Part shown: positions 26,241-34,481 of the stretch, one piece after another
Position numbering within the stretch: the stretch's first letter is position 1
Layout: each line of letters opens with the position of its first letter
NCBI RefSeq assembly: GCF_937871615.1
Contig: NZ_CALMPA010000026.1
Location: 1-55,003, forward strand
Length of the DNA stretch: 55,003 bases
From: an uncultured Sphingomonas sp.
GTDB lineage: Bacteria > Pseudomonadota > Alphaproteobacteria > Sphingomonadales > Sphingomonadaceae
Direction of reading: 5' to 3'
Notes under the pieces: generated by a model
The model's database searches: none
Told to the model about the DNA's origin: nothing
The model's input: only the letters and a program-made list of their open reading frames with translations
Position numbers and translations under genes: made by a program

Positions 26241-27119
26241 TCAGTATCTGACCGATTGGACGGCAACAGTCCCCGTAAACACTCCGCCATCACGGCCACG
26301 CACCTCGCGCCCGATCTCGGCGAGAAACTGCCCACTATAGGTCGTCCGCCCGTTCACCGCTTCCGGATCGGCAAGGCATAATGCAAGGATCGCCTCCGCC
26401 ATGGTTTCCGGATCTTCGGGCGCCTGCACTCGCTCTGCCTTCACCACACCGCGTGCCATCAGCTCTCGCGTTCCGCGCGTCAGCACCGAATTGACCGGCG
26501 AAACCACATTCGCCGATACACCGCTGCCATGCACCTCTGCCGCGACCGCGCGTGTAAACAAATTGAGCGCGCTCTTAGCCGAGCAATAGGCCGACACACC
26601 GGCGTTGCGGTGAAAATCGAGAAACGGCGGCCCCTCCGGATTAGGCGCAGCGCGGTCCGCCACGGTCGAAGAAACATTGACGATCCGGCCGTAACCGCGC
26701 GCCATCATTCCCGGCACAGCCCACATCATCAGATCGCGCGGCGCGAAGACATCGACCTCGTATACGCGCCGGAAGTGCTTCTCCGGCGTTTCCCAGCTAC
26801 GCGCGCCAAGCCCCGCGATGCCGGCATTGTTGACGAGCAGGTCAACCCGACCAAACCGCTCTAGCACCTCGTCCATGAAAGCTGCGCGGGAAGCAGGATC
26901 CGCCAGATCGACCACGAACGCATGCGCATCGCCGCCTCGGGCGCGTATCTGCGCGGCCGTCCAGGCCAACGTATCCGGCACCGGCACGCCGATATCGCCG
27001 ACGGTTCGCGCCGCCACGATCACCGTTGCGCCAGCCGACGCCAGCCGCTCTGCCGTCGCCTCACCGATACCCCGGCTTGCGCCGGTCACCAGCGCGATCC
27101 GTCCGGTCAGTTCGTTCAC
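26241..27119 (-). CDS. short-chain dehydrogenase/reductase (SDR)
   Basis: The 292-residue protein has VTGASRGIGEAT, LLVNNAGIAG and SAYCSAKSAL with the catalytic Tyr/Lys. The region before the catalytic Tyr has an insertion (about DRAAPNPEGPPFLDFHR), which is unusual and may shape the pocket. The C-terminal tail is longer than usual and is not a typical dinucleotide lid. It starts in the stop of the FAH-family gene (ATGA overlap at 27116-27119). Confidence 0.84.
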   Translation of the reverse strand: MNELTGRIALVTGASRGIGEATAERLASAGATVIVAARTVGDIGVPVPDTLAWTAAQIRARGGDAHAFVVDLADPASRAAFMDEVLERFGRVDLLVNNAGIAGLGARSWETPEKHFRRVYEVDVFAPRDLMMWAVPGMMARGYGRIVNVSSTVADRAAPNPEGPPFLDFHRNAGVSAYCSAKSALNLFTRAVAAEVHGSGVSANVVSPVNSVLTRGTRELMARGVVKAERVQAPEDPETMAEAILALCLADPEAVNGRTTYSGQFLAEIGREVRGRDGGVFTGTVAVQSVRY

Positions 27120-28057
27120 GCGGCAGTATCCTGAAACACAATGCGATTGCGCTGTCGGCCCAGCCCCTCGACCTCCAGTTCCAGAATGTCGCCACGCTGG
27201 AGGAAACGGCCGTGCTCCAATGCGCAGCCGCCGCCCACCGTACCGGAGCCGATGAACTCTCCCGGCTGCCGGGTCTCATCCTCGGAGGCATAAGCGATAA
27301 TTTCGGGGAAGCTGTGCATCATCGCCGCGCTGCTTCCGTCAGTCACGAGATCGCCATTGATCCACGCACGCATCCGCAAACCGCGTCCGACCGGCACTTC
27401 ATCCTTCGTAACCAGCCACGGGCCGATCACATTGCCGGTATCGAAATCCTTCCCTTTGGCCGGGCCAAGCATCCCGCGCATCTCGCGCATCTGCCGGTCA
27501 CGGGCGGTGACGTCGTTGAAGATCGCATAACCGAAAATCGCGTCCTCGGCTTCATCAACGGTCCAGTTGCGCCCGCGACGCCCGAGAAAGACACCAAATT
27601 CCAACTCATAGTCCAGAAAGCGGCTGTAGCGCGGGCAAACAATATCAGCGTTCGCGCCAACGACGCTGAAGCGATTGCCTTTGTAATATACCGGAAGTTC
27701 GCGATAGATCGGCGGCGGCCCATCAGCCTTGTTCACCAGCGGCGGCCCATTCGTGACGACATGGGCGTAGCGGCCCGCGTTCATCAGATGCTCTTCGAAG
27801 CATAGGCAATCGAGGATCGACCGCGGCTCCGGAACTGGCGAGAGCAGGCCCACAGCGCGGGCCTCGACCACCGCCTCTGCCCGCCGCAACAGCACATGTG
27901 CCCGATCGAGCGCGGCATCGTGGCCGTCGATAAGCGACAACATGTCGGCGAACATCGCCTCGCCGCTGGCGGTGAAGTCGACGATCTCCCGCTCACCAGC
28001 GCGCAGCGCCCCGATGTGGTGCCGCCCGTCGGCATAGGCGAAGGTGACGAGCTTCAT
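27116..28057 (-). CDS. fumarylacetoacetate hydrolase (FAH) family protein
   Basis: The 313-residue protein has the N-terminal MKLVTFAYADGRHHIG domain followed by the FAH fold: IVCPRYSRFLDYELEFGVFLGRRGR, with the conserved Glu pair of the metal site, FGYAIFNDVTARD, and the region DFDTGNVIGPWLV. FAH-family enzymes break C-C bonds of diketones or act as decarboxylases and isomerases. The metal-binding ExE (YELEFG) is present. It begins an SDR/FAH pair, 10 bases downstream of the MBL gene, and probably opens a ring or cleaves a 1,3-diketone in this pathway. Confidence 0.9.
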   Translation of the reverse strand: MKLVTFAYADGRHHIGALRAGEREIVDFTASGEAMFADMLSLIDGHDAALDRAHVLLRRAEAVVEARAVGLLSPVPEPRSILDCLCFEEHLMNAGRYAHVVTNGPPLVNKADGPPPIYRELPVYYKGNRFSVVGANADIVCPRYSRFLDYELEFGVFLGRRGRNWTVDEAEDAIFGYAIFNDVTARDRQMREMRGMLGPAKGKDFDTGNVIGPWLVTKDEVPVGRGLRMRAWINGDLVTDGSSAAMMHSFPEIIAYASEDETRQPGEFIGSGTVGGGCALEHGRFLQRGDILELEVEGLGRQRNRIVFQDTAA

Positions 28058-28067
28058 CGCGCGCCCC

Positions 28068-29066
28068 TCAATGCCGGTGAGCCGGATCGCTGCACCCAGC
28101 GCATCCGTTCCGCGCCTGCCGCTCCTTCGCGTAGCGCGCCATCAAGTTCCAGATTTCACCCGGTTGCACGACGGGGCGCTCTCCGGCGAACTCGCCGTAT
28201 AGCACATGGACGTTAATCACCGTCCGCTCGGCATCACCGAAATGATCGAATTTGCCGAAGCGGATATCGAACGCGGCTTCCTGGAACGACATCCCCGCAT
28301 CGTAGCGCGCGCGCGCCTCATCGTGCAGATACTGGAGATATTCGCGGAAGTTGCGCACGTCCTCGCGGCTGGCGATAGGCCCGTGACCGGGAACGATCGT
28401 CTCGACATCCCAGCTGAGGATCAGATCGCACGCGCGAATCCAGTTGGTGATCGGACCAGCCCAGATCACGATATGTCCCTGATGAAACATGATGTCGCCG
28501 GTGTAGACGAGCTTATCACCGGGGACGTGCACCAGCAGATCGCTGGCCGTGTGTGCCGGCCCCACATCGACCAGTCTGACATCCTTATCGCCGACTTTCA
28601 GGTCCAGCGTGCCCTCGAACAGGTCCGTGGCGGGAGGCAGCTTGATCCCAGTGAAATCGAACCGACCGAAAATCTCGGCCATGAAACGCCCGCCGTCGCC
28701 GAGCGCGTCAGGATCGGCGAGCACCTGAAGCAACCGATCCGGGCTTTCATACTCCATTCCCTCGGCGACCGACCGCGTAGCGATGATGCGCGCGCCTTCT
28801 ACAAGCTGGTTTCCGAACGTGTGATCGCCATTGTTGTGCGTATTGATGATCGCACCGATCCGATCCGCGCCCGGAATTGACGCGCGCAGGATCCGCAACA
28901 TCTCCGCAGTGAGAGGCAGATCGAACAATGTGTCGACAAGCAAATTCTCGCCGCCGCTCGCAATGAACCCGCTATTGCTCCATCCCCATCCGCCATCGGG
29001 TTGAAGATAGGCCCAGACACCATTCCCGAGATCGTGCAACCCTTTGCGGTATGCCCACGCGCCCAT
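28068..29066 (-). CDS. metallo-beta-lactamase-fold hydrolase
   Basis: The 332-residue protein opens the leftward operon. The MBL zinc motif is THNNGDHTFGN, with the second His of HxHxDH replaced by Asn, a variant found in several MBL subgroups. Further ligand segments are VGPAHTASDLLV, VYTGDIMF and VPGHGPIAS. The N-terminus, MGAWAYRKGLHDLGNGVWAYLQPDGG, carries no signal peptide. It probably hydrolyses a thioester or lactone. AGAGG lies about 9 bases upstream of ATG 29066. The 3' end carries a His-rich tail (CAGCSDPAHRH) of unknown role. Confidence 0.85.
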   Translation of the reverse strand: MGAWAYRKGLHDLGNGVWAYLQPDGGWGWSNSGFIASGGENLLVDTLFDLPLTAEMLRILRASIPGADRIGAIINTHNNGDHTFGNQLVEGARIIATRSVAEGMEYESPDRLLQVLADPDALGDGGRFMAEIFGRFDFTGIKLPPATDLFEGTLDLKVGDKDVRLVDVGPAHTASDLLVHVPGDKLVYTGDIMFHQGHIVIWAGPITNWIRACDLILSWDVETIVPGHGPIASREDVRNFREYLQYLHDEARARYDAGMSFQEAAFDIRFGKFDHFGDAERTVINVHVLYGEFAGERPVVQPGEIWNLMARYAKERQARNGCAGCSDPAHRH

Positions 29067-29308
29067 TGAATACCGCCTCTCGGTTTGCTTCTATCGACAG
29101 TCAATCCTGAAAATAGCGGAGCGGGTATGCGGCACGCGACCCTCATATGGTGATCTGCCCAATGAGCAACGAATTTACATGTAGCGGGCCAATCAAGATA
29201 GCGCGGAAGTCAATCAGCATAAGAGAGGTGGCCTTGCAAAACTGCACACGGGGCTAAGTGGATTTTCTGCCTGCCGGCGGCCAGGAAGGCCGCGTGACAG
29301 GAGTAGAG
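29067..29308. other. intergenic leader and IS-like boundary region
   Basis: The 242-bp stretch holds the promoter region of the leftward operon and, at its right end, sequence leading into the IS3-like start. No gene was found. No clear -10/-35 pair can be chosen. The RBS-like GGAG at 29300-29303 belongs to the transposase stub. Confidence 0.5.
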
Positions 29309-29344
29309 ATGAGCAAACGACCACCCCGCAATCATAGCCCGGCC
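29309..29344 (+). pseudogene. IS3-family transposase OrfA, 5' stub
   Basis: ATG 29309 is preceded by a GGAG ribosome-binding site and encodes MSKRPPRNHSPA, the common start of IS3-group OrfA proteins, which normally continue FKAKVALAA. Homology stops exactly at 29344/29345, where a 92-bp inverted-repeat element begins. Only twelve codons remain, so this is a dead remnant of an insertion sequence. Confidence 0.55.
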
Positions 29345-29436
29345 TGTGAATCGGCTTCGATATCGGGCGCCGATCGACGCGGATAATCCTACGAATTCAA
29401 CGATGGTTGAGGATCAAAATTGAAATCCGATTCACA
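29345..29436 (-). repeat. 92-bp element with 10-bp terminal inverted repeats, copy A
   Basis: The segment starts TGTGAATCGG and ends CCGATTCACA, exact inverted repeats. Its reverse complement matches copy B (35404-35495) at about 76 of 92 positions by hand count, including an inner TTGAATTCG and GATCGGCGCCC. It carries no coding sequence. It abuts the IS3 stub on the left and lies 11 bases from the traD stop on the right. It is a MITE-like, non-autonomous element. Confidence 0.75.
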
Positions 29437-29447
29437 CCCGCGCCGCA

Positions 29448-29753
29448 TCAAGCCTGTTCCGCGCCTGGCGTAACTGCCGCACCGCCCTCGCCGCCGCCAC
29501 GAGCGCGGCGCGAGGATTTCCGGCTCGTGTCATGAAAGAATTGCGCGCCCTTTTTCCCCCAGGCGGCGATCGTCGCCATGTCCTTCTCGGCGACCGCTGC
29601 CAGCAGCGCGCCGGCGAGCACATCGGGATCGAGCGCGTCGGTCCCCGTCGCCTCGACCAGCTCACCGAACTGCTGGACCTTGCGCTGTTGCAGCAGTTTA
29701 GCGCGCTCGCTGAGCGCCTTCAATTCGGCGTCGAAATCCCGGACCTTGCGCAC
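29448..29753 (-). CDS. traD: conjugal transfer protein TraD-like
   Basis: From GTG 29753, which has CGGAG upstream, the product is about 101 residues. It begins VRKVRDFDAELKALSERAKLL and continues KVQQFGELVEATGTDALDPDVLAGALLAA, AWGKKGAQFF. This is the pattern of the small alphaproteobacterial TraD accessory protein (PF06412). An in-frame ATG at 29831 would give a longer N-terminus without conserved sequence. It is divergent from the mobilization gene at 29906, the usual arrangement around a transfer origin. The C-terminus is basic and Arg/Gly-rich. Confidence 0.8.
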   Translation of the reverse strand: MRKVRDFDAELKALSERAKLLQQRKVQQFGELVEATGTDALDPDVLAGALLAAVAEKDMATIAAWGKKGAQFFHDTSRKSSRRARGGGEGGAAVTPGAEQA

Positions 29754-29847
29754 TTCGCATCTCCGTGTCTGCTGTCGATGCCCGCGATCTGGCTCGCCCG
29801 TGGCCCGGTTCAATGGGCTCACATCCCTCATCGTAGTCCAGCGTAGA

Positions 29848-29873
29848 AGGGCGCGCTTATACGTCGTTCCGAC
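29848..29873 (-). other. putative oriT nic region
   Basis: Between the divergent traD and mobA genes, the minus strand reads TAAGCGCGCCCT at 29859-29848. It differs by one base from the nic motif TAAGTGCGCCCT of RSF1010/R1162. It is preceded by a short GTCG-GAA-CGAC hairpin (29873-29863). A hairpin immediately 5' of the nick is the known layout of MOBQ-type oriTs. The assignment rests on motif and position. Confidence 0.6.
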
Positions 29874-29905
29874 AGCGCGGCCTGTGGCGTAAATGGTTTG
29901 CCGTC

Positions 29906-30478
29906 ATGGCGATCTACCATTTCTCGGCAAAGATCATCTCGCGCGCCGCGGGCCGGAGCGCGGGCGCTGCGGCTGCCTATCGCTCGGCCTCACGGCTCCA
30001 TGACGAGCGGCTCGGGCGCGATCATGACTTCACCAACAAAGCGGGTGTCGTCCACTCGGAGATCATGCTCCCCGAGGGCGCGCCTGAGCGGATGCGCGAC
30101 CGGGAGGCGCTGTGGAACGAGGTCGAGGCGACCGAAAAACGCAAGGACGCGCAGCTCGCCCGCGAGGTGGAGTTCGCCATTCCCCGCGAGATGACGAAGG
30201 AGCAGGGCATCGCGCTCGCCCGCGAGTTCGTGGCCCGTGAATTTGTGACACGCGGCATGGTCGCCGATCTCAATGTGCATTGGGACGTCAGCACCGATGG
30301 CGAGGCGAAACCCCACGCGCACGTCATGCTCAGCCTGCGCGAGGTCGGCCCTGACGGATTCGGGGCGAAGGCACGCGAGTGGAACGCGACGGCGCTGCTC
30401 GGGCAGCCTTCGCGCATGGCATACCAACGAACGGTAATGGCCGTGCATTCGCCCAACGCCGCGGTGAGAAGATCGTAG
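29906..30478 (+). pseudogene. mobA: MobA/TraA-type relaxase, truncated N-terminal domain
   Basis: The frame begins MAIYHFSAKIISRAAGRSAG and AAAYRSA, with the active-site tyrosines, and contains the metal-binding HUH strand EAKPHAHVMLSLREVG. Homology to the MOBQ relaxase holds through GFGAKAREWNATALLG, about 166 residues. The continuation from about 30404 to the stop at 30478 is not relaxase but antisense of a broken osmC gene. Most of the relaxase, including any helicase or primase region, is missing. The relaxase is therefore not functional as a full protein. It lies 73 bases from the oriT side of traD. Confidence 0.85.
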
Positions 30479-30597
30479 GGCGACGGACCAAAATTCTTTC
30501 CGCCCTTGGCTACGGGTTCATCCCCGAAGATATGATGGCCAGATACCTCGATGGTGACGGCGAGGGGACTGCCCTGAGCATCGGAAACATTTGCCAT
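30404..30597 (-). pseudogene. OsmC-family protein, N-terminal fragment
   Basis: From ATG 30597 the minus strand encodes an OsmC-like N-terminus of about 64 residues: GHHIFGDEPVAKGGKNFGPSPYDLLTAALGECTAITVRWYA. The PxPYxLLxxALGxCT motif contains the first reactive cysteine of the peroxiredoxin-like family. The sequence stops being OsmC-like at about 30404, where the relaxase gene is also cut. The second cysteine and the dimer half are lost. It was the last gene of the stress cargo unit that starts with the FMN reductase. Confidence 0.75.
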
Positions 30598-30616
30598 GGT
30601 TTGCTGCACCACCGTT

Positions 30617-31177
30617 TCAGTTATCCTTTTGCCGAATGAAGCTGGTGTAGCCAGCAAGAAACGTCTCTAGCTGGTTGCGGACGGCGGGGTCGCCAATCGC
30701 GCCATTCTCGTCGAACACCCCGGATGCCCGCGAGACAAGCATCCGACCGCCGGTCCACAGGTTCACGCCGAGCGTACGTAAGACCGGCAACCAGTGATTT
30801 TGCGCCAACACGGTGCCGAACCCGCCCGGCGATGCGCCGAGGATCGCAAAATGTCGCCCGCCGAACACCCGCGCGATGTCGCCCGGCGGGCGCGAGGCCC
30901 AATCGATCGCGTTCTTGAACACGCCGGGTATCCCGTTGTTATATTCAGGCGTCGCCAGAATGACGCCATCGGCTGAGGCGATCGCCTCTTTCAGATCGAT
31001 CACAGCGTCGGGTGGGCCGTTCGCCGCCTCCTCGTCCGCATTGTAGAGCGGGATGCCGTGCAGCGTGCGAATCTCAAGCGATACACCCGCCGGCATCAAC
31101 TCGGCTGCGTTGCGTAGCAGGGCGGTGTTGAACGAGCCTGCCCGCAAACTTCCCGAAATGCCAAGCAGGCGGATCAC
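30617..31177 (-). CDS. NADPH-dependent FMN reductase
   Basis: The 186-residue flavodoxin-like protein has the start LLGISGSLRAGSFN, which binds the FMN phosphate, followed by TPEYNNGIPGVFKNAIDW and GASPGGFGT. These are the standard motifs of the ChrR/YieF/NADPH-dependent FMN reductase family, used against quinones and chromate. It starts at GTG 31177 in the stop of the GNAT gene (GTGA). It is likely a soluble quinone or flavin reductase of a stress unit. The N-terminal extension in the same frame was excluded. Confidence 0.88.
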   Translation of the reverse strand: MIRLLGISGSLRAGSFNTALLRNAAELMPAGVSLEIRTLHGIPLYNADEEAANGPPDAVIDLKEAIASADGVILATPEYNNGIPGVFKNAIDWASRPPGDIARVFGGRHFAILGASPGGFGTVLAQNHWLPVLRTLGVNLWTGGRMLVSRASGVFDENGAIGDPAVRNQLETFLAGYTSFIRQKDN

Positions 31178-31512
31178 GCCTGTGGCCTGACGGGGATGCT
31201 CGGTTTCTCGCCGGGGCCGACGGTCATCACATCCTGCCAGGCCGGGTATTTCTCGTATCGCGCGCGGACATAGGGGCATAGCGGAATGATGCGGAACCCG
31301 CTGTCCCGTGCATCGGCGATGAGGAAGTCAACCAGCGCCGCCGCTGCGCCCGTGCCCCGCATGCTCTCGGGCGCGCCGGTATGATCCGCGCTGATGAGGC
31401 CAGGGCCGCGATGGGTGAAGGTCAGCTCGGCTTCATCAACGATCCCGGCGACCCGGGCCACGTAGCGGCCGTGGCGGCCGTCATCTTCCTTGGTAATCGT
31501 CACGTCGGCCAT
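31174..31512 (-). CDS. small GNAT N-acetyltransferase (YjdJ-like)
   Basis: The 112-residue protein matches the short PF14542 GNAT type: ELTFTHRGPGLISADHTGAP, RGTGAAAALVDFLIADARDSG (the acetyl-CoA pyrophosphate loop, usually R/Q-G-x-G-x-A/G) and IIPLCPYVRARYEKYPAW. It starts at ATG 31512 and overlaps the FMN reductase by 4 bases. The target is unknown. It is the partner usually found beside pirin and quinone-reductase genes. Confidence 0.85.
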   Translation of the reverse strand: MADVTITKEDDGRHGRYVARVAGIVDEAELTFTHRGPGLISADHTGAPESMRGTGAAAALVDFLIADARDSGFRIIPLCPYVRARYEKYPAWQDVMTVGPGEKPSIPVRPQA

Positions 31513-31538
31513 AGCTGCACCTCCCTCGTTCCTGCTGA

Positions 31539-32495
31539 TCAGACGGTTACGACCACCCGTGTATCCGGGTTTTCCGGCACGGCCCAAGCCTCCGCGATAT
31601 TCTCCAGCGGCACGGCGTGGGCATCAACCGGCAGGTCTCCCGCGCGAGCAAGATCGAGCACCGCCGCGATCGCGCGACGCATCGTCTCGCCATGCGGGAA
31701 GTTGCCGGTGCCGCTACCGATCAGTTCGAGGCGCGATCCACGCAGCGCGTTGGACGGCAAGGCTATGTCAGGCCCAGCCATCGCGCCCACCGTCACGAAA
31801 CGAATGGCCGCATCCTCCGCGCTACTGTGGAGGTCCGGCCGGGCGATCGCGCCAATCAGAAGTTCCGCGGGGCGGCCCCAGAGATAATCAACGACGACTC
31901 CCACACCACGTTCGACTTCCCGCGCGAAGGCGCCTGAAATCTGTGCTTCGGAAGCGTCAAGATTGATCGTCGCATCCGCGCCCAGCGCGTCGAGCACGGG
32001 CTGCCTGCGCCCACATGCAACGATCCGGCCCGCGCCCAGATGTCGCGCGATGGCCACCGCCATGCGACCCGAAGTGCCCGTGGCGCCGAGGATAAGGACG
32101 GTCTCACCCGCCCCCATCCGGCCCCGCTCTACCAGCGGCAGCCAACCTGCTAGTCCAGGGTTGACTACCGCCGCTGCGGTTGCGTCATCTAGCGCATCGG
32201 GCACCGGCACGGTCAGGCTCGCGGGCGCGCGCTCAGCCATCGCGCCAAAGGGGCGGCGCTGCGCCATGAAATAGACGCGCTCGCCGGTGTCGAGGTGGCC
32301 GACACCATCCAGCCCGGGCACGATCGGCAGCGATGTCGGGCTGGAATAATGCTTGCCCGATGCGATCAGCCGTTCGAGTTGCTTCACGGCCGCCGCGCGG
32401 ACGTGGACGAGTGTCTCGCCCGCCCGAACATCGGGTTCCTGAAACTCTCGGCAGATTGGTGACGTCCCGATGGCTTCGAGAACGGCAGCTCTCAT
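31539..32495 (-). CDS. medium-chain dehydrogenase/reductase (quinone-oxidoreductase-like)
   Basis: The 318-residue protein starts at ATG 32495, overlapping the pirin stop by 4 bases (ATGA). It has PIVPGLDGVGHLDTGERVYF, the MDR core with no Cys ligands for catalytic zinc, and the NADP-binding loop LILGATGTSGRMAVAIARH. It resembles the zinc-free quinone oxidoreductase group. The expected role is NADPH-linked reduction of quinones or enals. It is the second gene of the pirin operon. Confidence 0.84.
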   Translation of the reverse strand: MRAAVLEAIGTSPICREFQEPDVRAGETLVHVRAAAVKQLERLIASGKHYSSPTSLPIVPGLDGVGHLDTGERVYFMAQRRPFGAMAERAPASLTVPVPDALDDATAAAVVNPGLAGWLPLVERGRMGAGETVLILGATGTSGRMAVAIARHLGAGRIVACGRRQPVLDALGADATINLDASEAQISGAFAREVERGVGVVVDYLWGRPAELLIGAIARPDLHSSAEDAAIRFVTVGAMAGPDIALPSNALRGSRLELIGSGTGNFPHGETMRRAIAAVLDLARAGDLPVDAHAVPLENIAEAWAVPENPDTRVVVTV

Positions 32496-33370
32496 TTCCC
32501 GCCCTCCGGGAACGGGATGAATTCGGCATGGTCGGCGTCGGGCAATTTCATGCGCCCGGCTTTCCAATCCTCCTTGGCCTGTTCGAGCCGTTCCTTGCTG
32601 GAGGAAACGAAGTTCCACAGCAGGAAGCGCTCCCCGATCGGCTCACCACCCAGCACCATCACCGTGGAGGGCTGGTTCGCGACGACATCAGCGCCGTCGC
32701 GCCCGTTCAGGACCGCCATCTGCCCTGCGCCCAGCGCCGTTCCGCCGACCTCGATTCGTTCAGCGGCGCAATAGACCGCGCGTTCGGGATAAGCGGTGGT
32801 GACGCTGCGGCGTGCACCGGCCTGCATATCCCAGTGCTGATAGAAGAGCGGGGAATGTACCTTCACGTTCGATGAAAGGCCATCGGCCTTGCCCGCGATC
32901 AACCGCCCCTTGACGCCATGCTCTTCCCATTCGGGCAGGTCAGCCCCTTCATGGTGGTGGAAGCTGGGATCGCTTTCCTCCGCATCGACGGGCAGCGCCA
33001 CCCAGGCCTGTATGCCGTGCATGTTGGCACCGTTGGCGCGCGCATATTCAAGCCGCTCGCTGTGCGTGATACCGCTGCCCGCGACCATCCAGTTGACCTC
33101 GCCGGGGCGGATTTCCTGCTCGGAACCCAGGCTGTCGCGATGGGTGATCCGGCCCGAATAGAGATAGGTCACGGTCGAAAGGCCGATATGCGGATGGGGG
33201 CGCACATCCAGTTCGCGCGGGATGCCTGGCGCCAGTTCGAGCGGCCCCAGATGGTCGAAGAAGATGAATGGCCCGACCATCCGTCGTGCGTGGAAGGGCA
33301 AAACCCGTCCGACGACGAAGCCGCCGCCCAGATCGCGTTCGCGCTTGTCGATGATGCGTTCGATCGTCAT
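32492..33370 (-). CDS. pirin-family protein 1
   Basis: The 292-residue protein has the pirin cupin motif RPHPHIGLSTVTYLYSG and ITHRDSLGS, with the metal ligands HxH and a later His and Glu in VAGSGITHSERLEY. Both cupin domains are present. The start at ATG 33370 gives normal family length (about 290); an upstream extension does not look coding. Bacterial pirins bind iron or other metals and can act on flavonols (quercetin) or in stress. It lies downstream of the terminator-like hairpin that follows pirin 2. Confidence 0.9.
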   Translation of the reverse strand: MTIERIIDKRERDLGGGFVVGRVLPFHARRMVGPFIFFDHLGPLELAPGIPRELDVRPHPHIGLSTVTYLYSGRITHRDSLGSEQEIRPGEVNWMVAGSGITHSERLEYARANGANMHGIQAWVALPVDAEESDPSFHHHEGADLPEWEEHGVKGRLIAGKADGLSSNVKVHSPLFYQHWDMQAGARRSVTTAYPERAVYCAAERIEVGGTALGAGQMAVLNGRDGADVVANQPSTVMVLGGEPIGERFLLWNFVSSSKERLEQAKEDWKAGRMKLPDADHAEFIPFPEGGK

Positions 33371-33459
33371 GGTTTCGGCATTCCCTTGGTTCTGAAATCG
33401 ACTGTCCTGCGACGATATCGCCCCGCTCGACATGGACGTGAGGCGTAGAGCCCCAACAA

Positions 33460-33489
33460 GCCCGGCTCCCTGGTGGAAAGGAGCCGGGC
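33460..33489 (-). terminator. 10-bp stem hairpin after pirin 2
   Basis: GCCCGGCTCC and GGAGCCGGGC form a perfect 10-bp stem with a 10-base loop, starting 7 bases past the pirin-2 stop. A T-rich run (CTTGTTGGG) follows on the minus strand. It could terminate or attenuate transcription before pirin 1. Confidence 0.65.
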
Positions 33490-33495
33490 CCTCGG

Positions 33496-34362
33496 TCAAG
33501 CAGCCTGTACGAACCTGCCGGTGTTGACGTCGTCTATCGCCTGGCGGATTTCCGCTTCGGTGTTCATCACGAACGGGCCATAGCCGACGACAGGCTCATC
33601 GATCGGCTCGCCAGTCAGGACCAATATGGTCGTGTCCCCATCGGCGCGCAGATGCACCTCGCTGCCCTCGCGGCTCAGCATCAGCATTTCCGCCTCGCCG
33701 ACGTCCTGCTTGCCCTCGACGGTCAGCTTCCCGCCGAGGACCACCAGCATCGCCGTATGCCCTTCAGGCAATGACAGTGTCATGTCCGCGTCGCGGGTAA
33801 GCCGCAGGTCCCAGACATTGATCGGCGTGAAGGTCTTGGCTGGACCTTTGACGCCGCCGAAGTCCCCGGCGATCACGCGCGCCACCCCGGAACCGTTGGC
33901 GAGTTCGACCACCGGAATGTCAGCATTGGTGATGCCCTGATAGCCGCTGGGCGCCATCTTGTCCTTTGCAGGCAGATTGACCCAGAGCTGCATCATCTTG
34001 AACGGGCCACCGGTCTTCGCAAAGGCGGCCGAATGATATTCCTCGTGGAGGAGGCCGCGGGCGGCCGTCATCCACTGGACATCGCCGGGGCCAATGACGC
34101 CGCCATTGCCCGCCGAATCCTTGTGCTCGACCTCGCCGTCATAGACGATGGTGACCGTCTCGAACCCGCGATGCGGATGCTGGCCGACGCCGCGCCGATC
34201 GGTCGTGGGCGCGAAATAATGCGGCCCCGCATAATCAAGCAGCAGGAAGGGGCTGATGTGCCGATCGAGTGAATTATAGGAAAAGAGCGAGCGGACAGGG
34301 AAACCATCGCCTACCCAATGCCCGCGCTCATTGCCGTAGCGGCCGAGGATTGTCTTGTTCAT
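33496..34362 (-). CDS. pirin-family protein 2
   Basis: The 288-residue protein has the start NKTILGRYGNERGHWVGDGF, then GQHPHRGFETVTIVYDGE, HKDSAGNGG and TAARGLLHEEYH. These are the pirin metal ligand positions (H-x-H, H, E). The C-terminal MLVVLGGKLTV domain is complete. It is the first gene of its unit and is divergent from the LysR regulator, with a symmetric operator between. Paired pirins with a LysR gene are a common proteobacterial arrangement. Confidence 0.92.
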   Translation of the reverse strand: MNKTILGRYGNERGHWVGDGFPVRSLFSYNSLDRHISPFLLLDYAGPHYFAPTTDRRGVGQHPHRGFETVTIVYDGEVEHKDSAGNGGVIGPGDVQWMTAARGLLHEEYHSAAFAKTGGPFKMMQLWVNLPAKDKMAPSGYQGITNADIPVVELANGSGVARVIAGDFGGVKGPAKTFTPINVWDLRLTRDADMTLSLPEGHTAMLVVLGGKLTVEGKQDVGEAEMLMLSREGSEVHLRADGDTTILVLTGEPIDEPVVGYGPFVMNTEAEIRQAIDDVNTGRFVQAA

Positions 34363-34463
34363 CGTTCATCTCCTGGGGGAACGACTCCAGGCGAGCCGCT
34401 CCTGACTTGCGAGGAACGTGCTCCTGCATCGCTGGGTCCGAAAGATTGTGATCTCGGACGCAG

Positions 34464-34481
34464 CGTTCTATTGATAGAACG
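34464..34481. promoter_or_regulatory. 18-bp palindrome next to the LysR start
   Basis: CGTTCTA-TTGA-TAGAACG is a perfect palindrome with 7-base arms and a 4-base centre. It ends immediately before the LysR GTG start (34482) and lies about 100 bp upstream of pirin 2. Such a symmetric site in the divergent region is a natural binding site for the LysR product, both for autoregulation and for control of the pirin operon. The binding is inferred. Confidence 0.6.
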
